The notes under the pieces were generated by a model. It made no database searches, was not told where the DNA came from, and saw nothing but the letters and a program-made list of their open reading frames with translations. Both the position numbers and the translations under genes were made by a program. A stretch of DNA of 32,077 nucleotides from NCBI GenBank assembly GCA_020845975.1, contig JADLET010000093.1, positions 1 to 32,077 of the forward strand, in the 5' to 3' direction. Every line of letters begins with the position of its first letter. Position 1 is the first letter of the stretch. Source of the stretch: Gammaproteobacteria bacterium (GTDB taxonomy: Bacteria; Pseudomonadota; Gammaproteobacteria; SZUA-140). This document shows positions 1 through 7,913 of the stretch, one piece after another.

Positions 1-1311
1 CTGGCGGATCCACCACGTGGCATAGGTCGAGAACTTGTAGCCGCGGCGGTATTCGAATTTGTCCACCGCCTTCATCAGGCCGATGTTTCCCTCCTGGATC
101 AGGTCGAGGAACTGCAGCCCGCGGTTGGTATACTTTTTCGCGATCGAGATAACCAGACGGAGGTTGGCTTCGACCATCTCCTTCTTGGCGCGGCGCGCCT
201 TGGCCTCGCCGATGGACATCTTGCGGTTGATATCCTTGATCCCGTTGATGGCCATACCCGATTCGGTCTGGATGCTGATCAACTTCTTCTGAGCGCGCAG
301 AATCTCTTCCTGATGTCCCTCCAGGATCTTTGAATGCTTCTTGCCCGCCTTGATCTGGCGCGGCAGCCAGTTGAGATCCGTCTCATTGTCCGGGAAGGAG
401 GTGATGAACTCCTTGCGCGGCATATGCGCATTGGAGACGCATACCGTCATAATGATTTTCTCCTGCGCGCGGATACGCTCCACCGTATTACGCAGGTTGC
501 TGATCAACTGATCCGTCGTGCGCTGGGTGAGCTTGAAAGTCATGAAGCAATCGGTCAGCTCATTGAGCAGCTTGATCACCTTCTCGTGGCTGCGACCGTA
601 CTTGTCGACTGCAGCGATGGCCTTCTTGTACAGCTTCTCAAGTTCCTCGAACCGTACGCGCGCGACTTCCGGATCCGGACCGGTATCTGCGGCTTCGCCG
701 CTTTCGCCACCCTCTTCATCGCCTTCCGCGTCACCCGCTTCCTCAACGAATACCTCCTCGACCACCGCGGCCTGAACCATGGGTACACTGTCACCCTCGT
801 TGGGATCGACATAGCCGGAGATCAGATCACCCAGACGCACCTCGTTGGCCTGGACCTTCTGATAGGAACGCAGCAGCTCAGCAATGGTGTCTGGATATTC
901 CGTCAGGGCGAGCAGCATCTGACGCTGACCGCTTTCAATACGCTTGGCGATCTTGATCTCGCCTTCGCGGGTCAGCAGCTCAACTGTGCCCATCTCGCGC
1001 ATGTACATGCGCACAGGATCGGTTGTGCGCCCGAACTCGCTGTCCACACTGGCGAGAGCGGCGGCAGCCTCCTCGGCAACATCGTCATCACCATCCACCG
1101 CAGCATCGTTCATCAACAGACTTTCAGTATCCGGCGCAAACTCGTGCACCGTGATACCCATGTCGTTGATCATACCGATGATGTCCTCGATCTGCTCGGG
1201 ATCAACGATGTCATTGGGCAGGTGGTCGTTCACCTCGCGGTAGGTCAGATATCCCTGTTCCTTGCCCTTGGCAATCAAGGTCTTGAGTTGCGACTGCTGA
1301 TCCTGCTTCAT
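1..1311 (-). CDS. rpoD: RNA polymerase primary sigma factor RpoD (sigma70), 3' end cut by window edge
   Basis: Housekeeping sigma subunit that directs core RNA polymerase to vegetative promoters. 437 codons are visible from an ATG at 1311 ([13 protein letters not shown]...). Region 1.1 is followed by the region 1.2 segment [11 protein letters not shown], a long non-conserved region with a Glu/Asp/Gly-rich stretch, and then the region 2 core ([26 protein letters not shown] and [16 protein letters not shown]). The window ends inside region 2.3, so regions 2.4, 3 and 4 lie outside. The N-terminal sequence and the linkage to dnaG and rpsU make the assignment secure. It is the last gene of the operon seen here, about 100 bases after dnaG. 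That gap may hold an extra promoter, as in other gammaproteobacteria, but I could not pick one out. Confidence 0.97.
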   Translation of the reverse strand, partial: MKQDQQSQLKTLIAKGKEQGYLTYREVNDHLPNDIVDPEQIEDIIGMINDMGITVHEFAPDTESLLMNDAAVDGDDDVAEEAAAALASVDSEFGRTTDPVRMYMREMGTVELLTREGEIKIAKRIESGQRQMLLALTEYPDTIAELLRSYQKVQANEVRLGDLISGYVDPNEGDSVPMVQAAVVEEVFVEEAGDAEGDEEGGESGEAADTGPDPEVARVRFEELEKLYKKAIAAVDKYGRSHEKVIKLLNELTDCFMTFKLTQRTTDQLISNLRNTVERIRAQEKIIMTVCVSNAHMPRKEFITSFPDNETDLNWLPRQIKAGKKHSKILEGHQEEILRAQKKLISIQTESGMAINGIKDINRKMSIGEAKARRAKKEMVEANLRLVISIAKKYTNRGLQFLDLIQEGNIGLMKAVDKFEYRRGYKFSTYATWWIRQ

Positions 1312-1412
1312 ATGGTGTCCCGACCTCTGGTCGACTGGATTAACGATAAACGGCCGATTTTACTACATGCCATCGGGGATTGAGAACATCCCGCGACATA
1401 TTCAATGCCCCT

Positions 1413-3194
1413 TCACACAGCCGTCGATTTCTCGATAATCAACTGTTTCATATCTTTTTTCTCCTGAAGCAGGCGAGACAGCTCCTGCTTGTCCTGCTGA
1501 TTCCATGCATCCCGCGGCCGACTGTTCAAGTCGGCGATCTGCTGCTCGACATAGCCGAGCTGCAGGCAGTACAACGCATCCAGAAACTCCCGATCCAGTT
1601 CCTCGTACGGCACCAGCGATTCATCCCGCGCCAATCTGGCCAGCGCTTTCGCGTGTTCGCGCTCGCGCCAATGCTCCAGCACGATGGCTGTAGTGAAATG
1701 AGGGTTGTCCCGCAGTAAATCAAGCATCTCAACCAGCAATCCGATCCCAGGGGTATCCATGCGGATCAACCGTTTATAGTCTCCGGCCTGCTGGGCCAGC
1801 ACCGGCTTTCGCAGCAAATGCGAGATCGCCTTGCGCACCAGCGATACAACCGTGCGCTCTCCCGGCGTGTTCCGCGGACGCGCCTCTGGCTGGACTGTCC
1901 TTTGCGCTCCTGCCAACATCCGCGCCAGGGTATCGGGGTTCATTTTCGAGAGCTCCGCCAGGCGGTCGACCATCAACTGCCGGAAAACTCCGGGGGCCAG
2001 CCTTGCGAGATATGGGCGGGCCAACTCAACCAGGCGCGCCCGACCGTCTATGCTCGATATATCGGCACGCCCCACGAGCGTGTCATAGAAGAAAGTCGAA
2101 AGCGTGATTGCGTTCTCAACACGCCGCTCAAACATCTCCTTGTGCTCCTTCCGCACCAGGGAATCCGGATCATCGCCCTCGGGCAGAAACATAAAGCGAG
2201 CCTGCCACCCGTCACGCAGCGCAGGCAAGGCCTGCTCCAGCGCGCGCCACGCAGCCTCGCGTCCGGCCCGGTCGCCGTCGAAGCAGAAGATCACTTCCGG
2301 CACCAGGCGAAACATGCGCTCCAGATGCTGGGGCGTGGTCGCGGTACCGAGCGTAGCCACTGCATTGCGGACTCCGTGCTGCGCCAGCATTACCACATCC
2401 ATGTACCCTTCGACCACAAGCAGGCGTTCAAGTTGCTTTACGCTGCTGCGGGCCTCGTACAACCCATAGAGTTCGCGCCCTTTGTGGAACAGCTCGGTCT
2501 CGGGCGAGTTGAGATATTTCGGGGTGTCGTTGCCAATCACCCGCCCGCCGAATCCGATAACCCGACCACGGGCATCCCGAATCGGGAACATGACCCGGTC
2601 GCGGAAACGGTCGTAGTACCCACCCTGATCGCGCTTGATGAGCAGTCCCGCCTCCGCAAGCGTCCCGGCACTGAATTTTCCGCCCATGAATGAGCTCAGG
2701 TTGTCCCAGCCCGCCGGCGCATACCCGATCCCGAACTCGGCTGCCGTCTCTCCGGTGACGCCGCGACCCTTCAGATAGTCGATCGCAAGACGCCCCTGCG
2801 GATGATCGCGCAATTGACGGCGAAAATAGTCCGCAGCCTCCCGCAGGATGTCGAAGGACTCGCCGCCCCGCCGGGCGCGCTCTTCACCCCCCTCCGTTTT
2901 GGGCACCTGGAGCCCTATTCGATGAGCAAGCTCATGCACGGCATCGACGAAATCGAGGTGGCAGTACTCCATCACGAAACCGATTACCGTTCCGTGGGCT
3001 CCGCAGCCGAAGCAGTGATAGAACTGCTTTTCGGGACTAACGGTGAACGAGGGAGTCTTTTCCTCATGGAAGGGACAACGCGCCACATATTCGCGTCCGG
3101 CCTTGCGCAGAGCCTCGTAGCTGTCGATCACCTCCACGATGTCGACGCGGGCGGTCAATCCGTCAATGAAATCCTGGGGGATCCTGCCGGCCAT
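1413..3194 (-). CDS. dnaG: DNA primase DnaG
   Basis: Synthesises RNA primers at the replication fork with the DnaB helicase. The 593-residue protein has the usual bacterial primase order: an N-terminal CHC2 zinc-binding domain (CPFHEEKTPSF then YHCFGCGAHG), the catalytic core with FGGRVI, the TOPRIM segment (VVEGYMDVVMLAQHG and FCFDGDRAGREAAWRAL), and a helical C-terminal domain expected to bind DnaB. I place the start at the ATG at 3194 (MAGRIPQDFIDGL), which matches family N-termini. An upstream in-frame start at 3242 would add 16 residues that look non-homologous. It sits between the yqeY-like gene and rpoD in the macromolecular-synthesis operon. Confidence 0.97.
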   Translation of the reverse strand: MAGRIPQDFIDGLTARVDIVEVIDSYEALRKAGREYVARCPFHEEKTPSFTVSPEKQFYHCFGCGAHGTVIGFVMEYCHLDFVDAVHELAHRIGLQVPKTEGGEERARRGGESFDILREAADYFRRQLRDHPQGRLAIDYLKGRGVTGETAAEFGIGYAPAGWDNLSSFMGGKFSAGTLAEAGLLIKRDQGGYYDRFRDRVMFPIRDARGRVIGFGGRVIGNDTPKYLNSPETELFHKGRELYGLYEARSSVKQLERLLVVEGYMDVVMLAQHGVRNAVATLGTATTPQHLERMFRLVPEVIFCFDGDRAGREAAWRALEQALPALRDGWQARFMFLPEGDDPDSLVRKEHKEMFERRVENAITLSTFFYDTLVGRADISSIDGRARLVELARPYLARLAPGVFRQLMVDRLAELSKMNPDTLARMLAGAQRTVQPEARPRNTPGERTVVSLVRKAISHLLRKPVLAQQAGDYKRLIRMDTPGIGLLVEMLDLLRDNPHFTTAIVLEHWREREHAKALARLARDESLVPYEELDREFLDALYCLQLGYVEQQIADLNSRPRDAWNQQDKQELSRLLQEKKDMKQLIIEKSTAV

Positions 3195-3299
3195 GGATTC
3201 TAAGATACAAGGGTGAAGACACAGGGGACAAGGGGAGAACACCCGCCACAGCTATCTATCGTGCGGCAGCGCAGGCACTCAGCCGGCGCTCGCGCCGGG

Positions 3300-3749
3300 C
3301 TAACCGAGGCGGGCCTTGATACGGGCGCCGACCGCGCCCATGTCGGCACGCCCCTGGATCTGCGACTTCAATACACCCATGACCTTGCCCATGTCCTTGA
3401 TCGATTGGGCTCCTGTCTGGGCCACCGCCTGCTCGATCAGACCGGCCAGCTCATCCTCGGAAAGCGCCGGCGGGAGATATTCTTCGATGACCTTGAGCTC
3501 ATAGGCTTCCGTTTCGACCAGATCCTGGCGTCCTGCCTGGCCGTACTGATCGATGGAATCGTTACGCTGCTTGATCATCTTGCTGAGCACGGTAATGACC
3601 TGCTCATCATCAAGGGTGATACGTTCGTCCACTTCCCGCTGCTTGATCGCGGCATTAATCAACCGGATGACCCCCAGGCGCTTACTGTCCTTGGCGCGCA
3701 TCGCGGTCTTCATGTCTTCCTGGAGGCGATGTTTAAGCAATGATTCCAT
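3300..3749 (-). CDS. GatB/YqeY domain-containing protein
   Basis: 149-residue protein of the YqeY family, which shares the tRNA-binding tail domain of the GatB amidotransferase subunit. The N-terminus MESLLKHRLQEDMKTAMRAK, the middle stretch ITLDDEQVITVLSKMIKQR and the C-terminal DMGKVMGVLKSQIQGRADM are typical. Length is normal for a stand-alone YqeY. No enzymatic activity is established for these stand-alone proteins; a role in tRNA or tRNA-dependent amidation is only suggested by the domain. Its position between rpsU and dnaG is common in gammaproteobacteria. Start is the ATG at 3749. Confidence 0.93.
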   Translation of the reverse strand: MESLLKHRLQEDMKTAMRAKDSKRLGVIRLINAAIKQREVDERITLDDEQVITVLSKMIKQRNDSIDQYGQAGRQDLVETEAYELKVIEEYLPPALSEDELAGLIEQAVAQTGAQSIKDMGKVMGVLKSQIQGRADMGAVGARIKARLG

Positions 3750-3829
3750 AAGCCTCGTTAGAGATTATTGCCAGGAAAAATGACGCTGCGGCAGACGCGC
3801 AAATAAGCCACGCGCCTGCGCACAGAGAT

Positions 3830-4048
3830 TCAGGAATGGGGGCGTGAGAAACGCGAGCGCTCCATCGAGGTGCGCTTTTGCTGGCGCTTTACCGCAGCCG
3901 CAGCCTTACGCTTGCGCACTGAGGTGGGCTTTTCATAAAACTCCCGCCGACGTATCTCGGACAACACCCCGCTCTTTTCACAGATACGCTTGAAACGGCG
4001 CAGCGCCACTTCGAACGGCTCGTTATCTCTCACGCGCACATTTGGCAT
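3830..4048 (-). CDS. rpsU: 30S ribosomal protein S21
   Basis: Small basic protein of the 30S subunit involved in translation initiation. The 72 residues begin [20 protein letters not shown] and contain the conserved [15 protein letters not shown] stretch; length is within one residue of the usual 71. It opens the operon rpsU–yqeY–dnaG–rpoD. The ATG at 4048 is preceded by GGGGAA at a suitable distance, and a sigma70-type promoter lies about 60 bases upstream. Confidence 0.97.
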   Translation of the reverse strand: MPNVRVRDNEPFEVALRRFKRICEKSGVLSEIRRREFYEKPTSVRKRKAAAAVKRQQKRTSMERSRFSRPHS

Positions 4049-4533
4049 TCACATTCCCCGTAAAAATGACTATGGTGGAAAACCTTAAGAACCAGAAAAG
4101 GGGCGTATTTTAACTTTCACCGCAACCCGGTGTAAAGCGTCCCGTTCCAGACGTCAGCACCAGGATCAGACATAACTCCCGGAGCAACATGCCGGAAGAG
4201 ATCCGGCCAGATCGCAAACAGCGGCGTACAAAAGATTTTTTCTTTTATAATTAACACACTATATGAAGGAGCACTCCGCTGTCTCCGAGCCCTCCGGGAA
4301 ACGATAGCGGCAAATAGCCCCCTCCCCCGGCCCGGTCCAGCGATAACCCGAACGGAACATTTGGAACCTTTTCGCACGTCTCGGGTACTAATCAGACACT
4401 AACCGTCTCCCAAGGCATCACCCGGTATCCAAACCAACGACAGGGGGCGCAACTCCGCCCACCTGAATTGTTACCGTGGGGTGTTACAACCGATTTAATA
4501 CCGGGGTTCTGGCCGTTGCACCGCAAAACCAGC
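4049..4533. other. Gene-free divergent control region between rpsU and the ECF sigma gene
   Basis: About 485 bases with no convincing gene. It holds the rpsU promoter on the minus strand and, around 4231-4260, an A/T-rich patch with a perfect TATAAT (4246-4251, plus strand) but no good -35. At 4354-4367 two GGAAC motifs lie close together (4354 and 4363), followed by TCTCGG near 4379. GGAAC resembles the -35 of ECF-dependent promoters, so the sigma gene may activate itself, but the spacing (20 bases from the first motif) is longer than usual. An open frame on the minus strand (4117-4377) is Arg-rich, has no family resemblance and is not called. Confidence 0.5.
4107..4136 (-). promoter_or_regulatory. 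Sigma70-type promoter of the rpsU–dnaG–rpoD operon
   Basis: Reading the minus strand, TTTACA (4136-4131) and TAAAAT (4112-4107) are separated by 18 bases. Each hexamer has one mismatch to the consensus TTGACA/TATAAT. This would start transcription near 4100 and leave a leader of about 50 bases before rpsU. Position and match both fit; there is no experimental support. Confidence 0.55.
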
Positions 4534-5124
4534 ATGGGTAGTACCACAGGGGCCTCGGAACAATCCGCATTTGAAACCCTGGTCCGCCCTCATCTTAAGC
4601 CGCTTTTCCGTCTTGCCTACCGCCTGACCCACGGTCGTGAGGACGCAGAAGACCTGATTCAGGAGCTTCTGCTGAAACTCTATCCGCGTCGACATGAACT
4701 CATGGAAGTCGACCGACTCCGCCCTTGGCTGGCGCGAGTTATGTACCGCATTTTCATCGATAACCGCCGGCGATATACCCGCTCCCCCGTACATCTGGCT
4801 GTGGACCTCGGCAGTGACGTGGAAGGCGCCGATCCGATCGAGAATCTTGCCGGGACGGGCGTCACCCCTGAATCAGAAACCGAACAGAATATCCTGACCC
4901 GGCATCTGCTGAAGGTCATCGACCGATTGAGCGAAGATCATCGGCATGTTCTCAGCCTGCACGATATCGAGGGATACACCCTGGAAGAGATGCAGGCAAT
5001 ACTTGATTGCCCGATTGGCACACTCAAGTCGCGCCTGCACCGCGCCCGAGCGCGGTTGCGTGAACTCCTGTCCCATCTCGAAATGGACTTCCAGCCTCCC
5101 ATCAAAAAAATAAATATAAAATAA
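4534..5124 (+). CDS. ECF-family RNA polymerase sigma factor
   Basis: 196-residue alternative sigma factor. Region 2 is seen in AYRLTHGREDAEDLIQELLLKLY and the following LRPWLARVMYRIFIDNRRR; region 4 is the helix-turn-helix segment from LSEDHRHVLSLHDIEGYTLEEM to GTLKSRLHRARARLREL. Regions 1 and 3 are absent, as expected for an ECF factor. I chose the ATG at 4534; a TTG at 4468 would add 22 residues, and neither has a good Shine-Dalgarno. The next gene encodes a zinc-finger membrane protein that is probably its anti-sigma factor. Targets are unknown; the two envelope-protein genes downstream are candidates. Confidence 0.9.
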   Translation: MGSTTGASEQSAFETLVRPHLKPLFRLAYRLTHGREDAEDLIQELLLKLYPRRHELMEVDRLRPWLARVMYRIFIDNRRRYTRSPVHLAVDLGSDVEGADPIENLAGTGVTPESETEQNILTRHLLKVIDRLSEDHRHVLSLHDIEGYTLEEMQAILDCPIGTLKSRLHRARARLRELLSHLEMDFQPPIKKINIK

Positions 5125-5212
5125 TCATTGAATTAGGGTTTTCCCGGGAACTTTTTTCAATGATCTTCGTGTATCTTAAAGTAATCTTAAGAACAGGGAC
5201 GAAGGCCACACC

Positions 5213-5896
5213 ATGAATTGCTCCGCGGTCGACCGCCTGGTTGATGACTATCTCGACGGTGCACTGACGCCCGATGAGGTCGCCACGCTGGAACACCACG
5301 CAACCGAATGCCCGTCATGCCGTACGCTGCTAGCCAGTGAGCGGGATCTGCGCCAGGCGCTGCGGGATCTGCCCGTACCGGCTCCCTCCGAGGCATTTTT
5401 CGATCGCGCCATCGCACAGGCGGTGACGCGCAATCATCGTCAGTACCGACGCATGCCGGGTTTGGGACTGGCCTTGGCAGCAAGCGTCATGATGGTCTTC
5501 GCTGTTGGCATCCTGTACAAGTCCGGGCCTGCACCGGTGCAGGATATCCCCGGGCTCGCCATCGCCCTGAACCAGCACCAGGACGTAAGCCTGGTGCTTG
5601 AATCCGAACAGTCCATGGAAAAAGCCCGCTTTACCATCCGGCTGCCCGAAGGCATCGAAGTCAGCGGCTACCCCGGACAACGCGAGCTCAGCTGGGAAGG
5701 CAGTCTGGCACAAGGCAAGAATCTGCTGGTCCTTCCGGTCGAGGCTCACAGCGGCCGGGGCGGCGATCTCGTCGCCGTGGTTACCCACACCGGGAAAAGA
5801 AAGAACTTTGTTCTGAGAATGGACGTACTGTCGCCGCAGGAAACGCCGATAACAAATCATCAGAATCAGAATGCGGCGACAATAACGGTAATGTAA
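5213..5896 (+). CDS. Putative anti-sigma factor with N-terminal zf-HC2 zinc finger and one membrane helix
   Basis: 227 residues. The N-terminal 45 carry the zinc-finger anti-sigma signature: Cys3, then His29-x3-Cys33-x2-Cys36 (HATECPSC). A single hydrophobic helix at about 83-102 separates this cytoplasmic part from a periplasmic C-terminal domain of about 125 residues of unknown fold. This layout fits a sensor that releases the sigma factor encoded just upstream (88-base gap) when an envelope signal is received. Pairing with that sigma is inferred from position. The start has a purine-rich GGGACGAAGG upstream. The C-terminus (residues ~200-227) is Asn/Gln/Thr-rich and probably disordered. 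Confidence 0.85.
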   Translation: MNCSAVDRLVDDYLDGALTPDEVATLEHHATECPSCRTLLASERDLRQALRDLPVPAPSEAFFDRAIAQAVTRNHRQYRRMPGLGLALAASVMMVFAVGILYKSGPAPVQDIPGLAIALNQHQDVSLVLESEQSMEKARFTIRLPEGIEVSGYPGQRELSWEGSLAQGKNLLVLPVEAHSGRGGDLVAVVTHTGKRKNFVLRMDVLSPQETPITNHQNQNAATITVM

Positions 5897-5915
5897 GGAA
5901 GTCAGGGTCCAGCCC

Positions 5916-6374
5916 ATGCGTATCGTATATTCAATCAGTCTGTCCATGCTCATCGCCGCCACCGTATTGGGGAATGCGTTCGCGGCGGAGGGCGCGGGCG
6001 ACCTCGACATCACCATCCGGATGATGGACGCCAGGCAGACTGCCGATGAATTCATCAATCGCATCGATCTACCCAGGGAGTTCGGTGGGACCGTACCAGC
6101 CTCATCCGTCGGACCGTCGAACAAGGGTCCTCAGTCCGGGGAGCGCGACACGCGCAAGCGCCTTGATGGAAAGAGAAACGACAAAGAGCGCGGAGGCAAC
6201 GACCCGAAGGCGGGTCCGCCCGAGACCGCCCGTCCCGGGGCGGTCGACACCGACCGCAGCGACGCCTCCGGCACACGCGATCACGCGGACGAATCGCGCC
6301 ATCGGCGCGAAGATTTTCGCGAGACCGCGCGCGAACGACAGGAATCGAACCGGCGGGACTCCCACGAAAACTAG
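5916..6374 (+). CDS. Small secreted protein with a highly charged, probably disordered tail
   Basis: 152 residues with no family I recognise. Residues 1-23 form a clear signal peptide ending ...LGNAFA, with a likely signal peptidase I site before AEGAGDL. About 50 residues follow that could fold. From residue ~70 to the end the chain is almost all Arg, Asp, Glu, Lys, Gly, Ser, Pro and Asn, so it is likely unstructured. A GTAAGGAAG ribosome site overlaps the end of the anti-sigma gene, 19 bases away, suggesting co-transcription. It could be a client or partner of the outer-membrane protein encoded next, but nothing in the sequence proves this. Confidence 0.65.
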   Translation: MRIVYSISLSMLIAATVLGNAFAAEGAGDLDITIRMMDARQTADEFINRIDLPREFGGTVPASSVGPSNKGPQSGERDTRKRLDGKRNDKERGGNDPKAGPPETARPGAVDTDRSDASGTRDHADESRHRREDFRETARERQESNRRDSHEN

Positions 6375-6547
6375 GATGTAACCTGCGGACCTTCCTCCTC
6401 TTCCGCATGGCCTGGCCGTTTGAAATAGTATAAATTAGATGCCGGTCTACCCACTCTCGCCAATCAAAGGGATGGTGGGACGTTTATCCACCGCCTTGTC
6501 CGCATCTCCTCGATGCATGGAAAGGCAAGCCTGATTCCTGTGCCGCC

Positions 6548-7903
6548 ATGCCGCCCAGCGCCCGTACCCCGCAGCGCGCGAAGAGAAGCGGGCAGCTGCT
6601 GCTTGCCCTGATCTTTTGCCTCATCCTGCCCTTTGCCTGCGCCGACGAGGCCTACGACCAGGGTATTGATGCATTCAATCGTGGCGACTACGAGGCGGCC
6701 GTCACTTACTTTCTCACCTCCCGTCCGGAGCCCGCCGACAACGCTACCCTGTATTACAACCTCGGGGCCAGCTACTACAAGCTCGCGCGTTACCCGGAAG
6801 CCAGGGCCGCCTTTCTGAACGTCATCGCCGATCCTGAAATCGCGCCTATTGGTTATTACAACCTGGCGCTCGTCGATGCCAAACTGAACCGCTCCGATCA
6901 GGTCGCGGTGTGGCTGCAACGCACTATCGAGAGCACAGACAACCCGAAACTCCGGACGCTGGCCCTGGCCCTGCTGGAACGGTACTCCACTGACAGGGAG
7001 ATGGATCGCGCGGATTCAGCTATCCCCCTGTCGACAACCTCACCTTGGTCAGGCTTCATCGTGGGGGAAACGGGCTACGACAGCAATGTGCTCCTGCTCG
7101 CCGATAACCAGACCCTGTCCACCAGCGATCAGGACGATTTTTTCCTTGATGCCTTCGGATATGTCAGGCGAAGACTGCGCTCAAGCGGCGGCATTGACAT
7201 GAGCATGGAGGGAAGCGCATATATCACCAAATACCAGGATCTGGACGGCTATGACATCGACACCCTGTCGATTGGAGGGCTTCTGGAGAATGATATCGGT
7301 GAATGGTCTTCTTCGGGACGCACTCAGCTCATTTACAGTTTCCTGGACGGCGATGAGTTCACCCTGGAACCCCGCCTCAACCTGAGTGCCAGCCGCTGGC
7401 TGGCAGCGGGGCGCAGTCGTCTGCGCCTGCGCTACGAGGTCAGCCGAATAAACGACCTGAGCCCCCTCTATTCCTACCTCTCCGGCTGGCGCCACAGGAC
7501 GGATGCACGCATGAGCTGGCTGCGCGGAAAACGGCGATTGCATTTGATGTACCAGTTCGAGACAAATTATCGCGAGGAACTTTCCGCGCCCCTTTTCACC
7601 AGTTACTCACCCGTGCGGAATTCATTACGTTTCGAAGCGGAAAGCCCCGTCGGAGCCCTGTTCCACGCCACATTCGAGATGCGTTATTCCCACTCGCATT
7701 ACATGAATCCAAATGAACAGGCGGATGGCGGCTTCCTTACCCGCAACGATGACCAGCTCATGGCTATCGCGCGACTTTCGCATGCATTCCCTGACGGAAA
7801 TGAACTGTCCTTCGAATACCAGCGCACCGAAAATCGCTCCAACACCGATGATTACGACTATACGCAGTACACCGCCATTCTTGGCGTGCTGCTGTCGTTC
7901 TGA
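6548..7903 (+). CDS. Outer-membrane protein: N-terminal TPR domain plus C-terminal beta-barrel
   Basis: 451 residues. A signal peptide (about 1-32, hydrophobic LLLALIFCLILPFACA) is followed by tetratricopeptide-like helices at ~35-150 (AYDQGIDAFNRGDYEAAVTYF, YNLGASYYKLARYPEARAAF). From ~165 the chain becomes alternating, aromatic-rich beta strands and ends YTAILGVLLSF, with the terminal Phe typical of BAM substrates. The architecture resembles TPR-barrel exporters such as the Slam (DUF560) or PgaA-like proteins, but I cannot place it in a named family. Likely role: export or surface display of a protein or polymer. It ends 10 bases before the stop of ptsP on the other strand. Confidence 0.75.
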   Translation: MPPSARTPQRAKRSGQLLLALIFCLILPFACADEAYDQGIDAFNRGDYEAAVTYFLTSRPEPADNATLYYNLGASYYKLARYPEARAAFLNVIADPEIAPIGYYNLALVDAKLNRSDQVAVWLQRTIESTDNPKLRTLALALLERYSTDREMDRADSAIPLSTTSPWSGFIVGETGYDSNVLLLADNQTLSTSDQDDFFLDAFGYVRRRLRSSGGIDMSMEGSAYITKYQDLDGYDIDTLSIGGLLENDIGEWSSSGRTQLIYSFLDGDEFTLEPRLNLSASRWLAAGRSRLRLRYEVSRINDLSPLYSYLSGWRHRTDARMSWLRGKRRLHLMYQFETNYREELSAPLFTSYSPVRNSLRFEAESPVGALFHATFEMRYSHSHYMNPNEQADGGFLTRNDDQLMAIARLSHAFPDGNELSFEYQRTENRSNTDDYDYTQYTAILGVLLSF

Positions 7904-7913
7904 ACCGGCGAGG

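Noticed and set aside
334-1383. 349-codon plus-strand frame opposite rpoD
   Set aside because: Antisense to a clear rpoD; no ribosome site or family resemblance.
4117-4377. 86-codon minus-strand frame upstream of rpsU
   Set aside because: Arg-rich, no family, runs through the rpsU promoter region; no support for expression.
4354-4384. ECF autoregulatory promoter (GGAAC ... TCTCGG) before the sigma gene
   Set aside because: The spacer is about 2 bases longer than usual and two GGAAC motifs compete; kept only as a remark in the intergenic entry.
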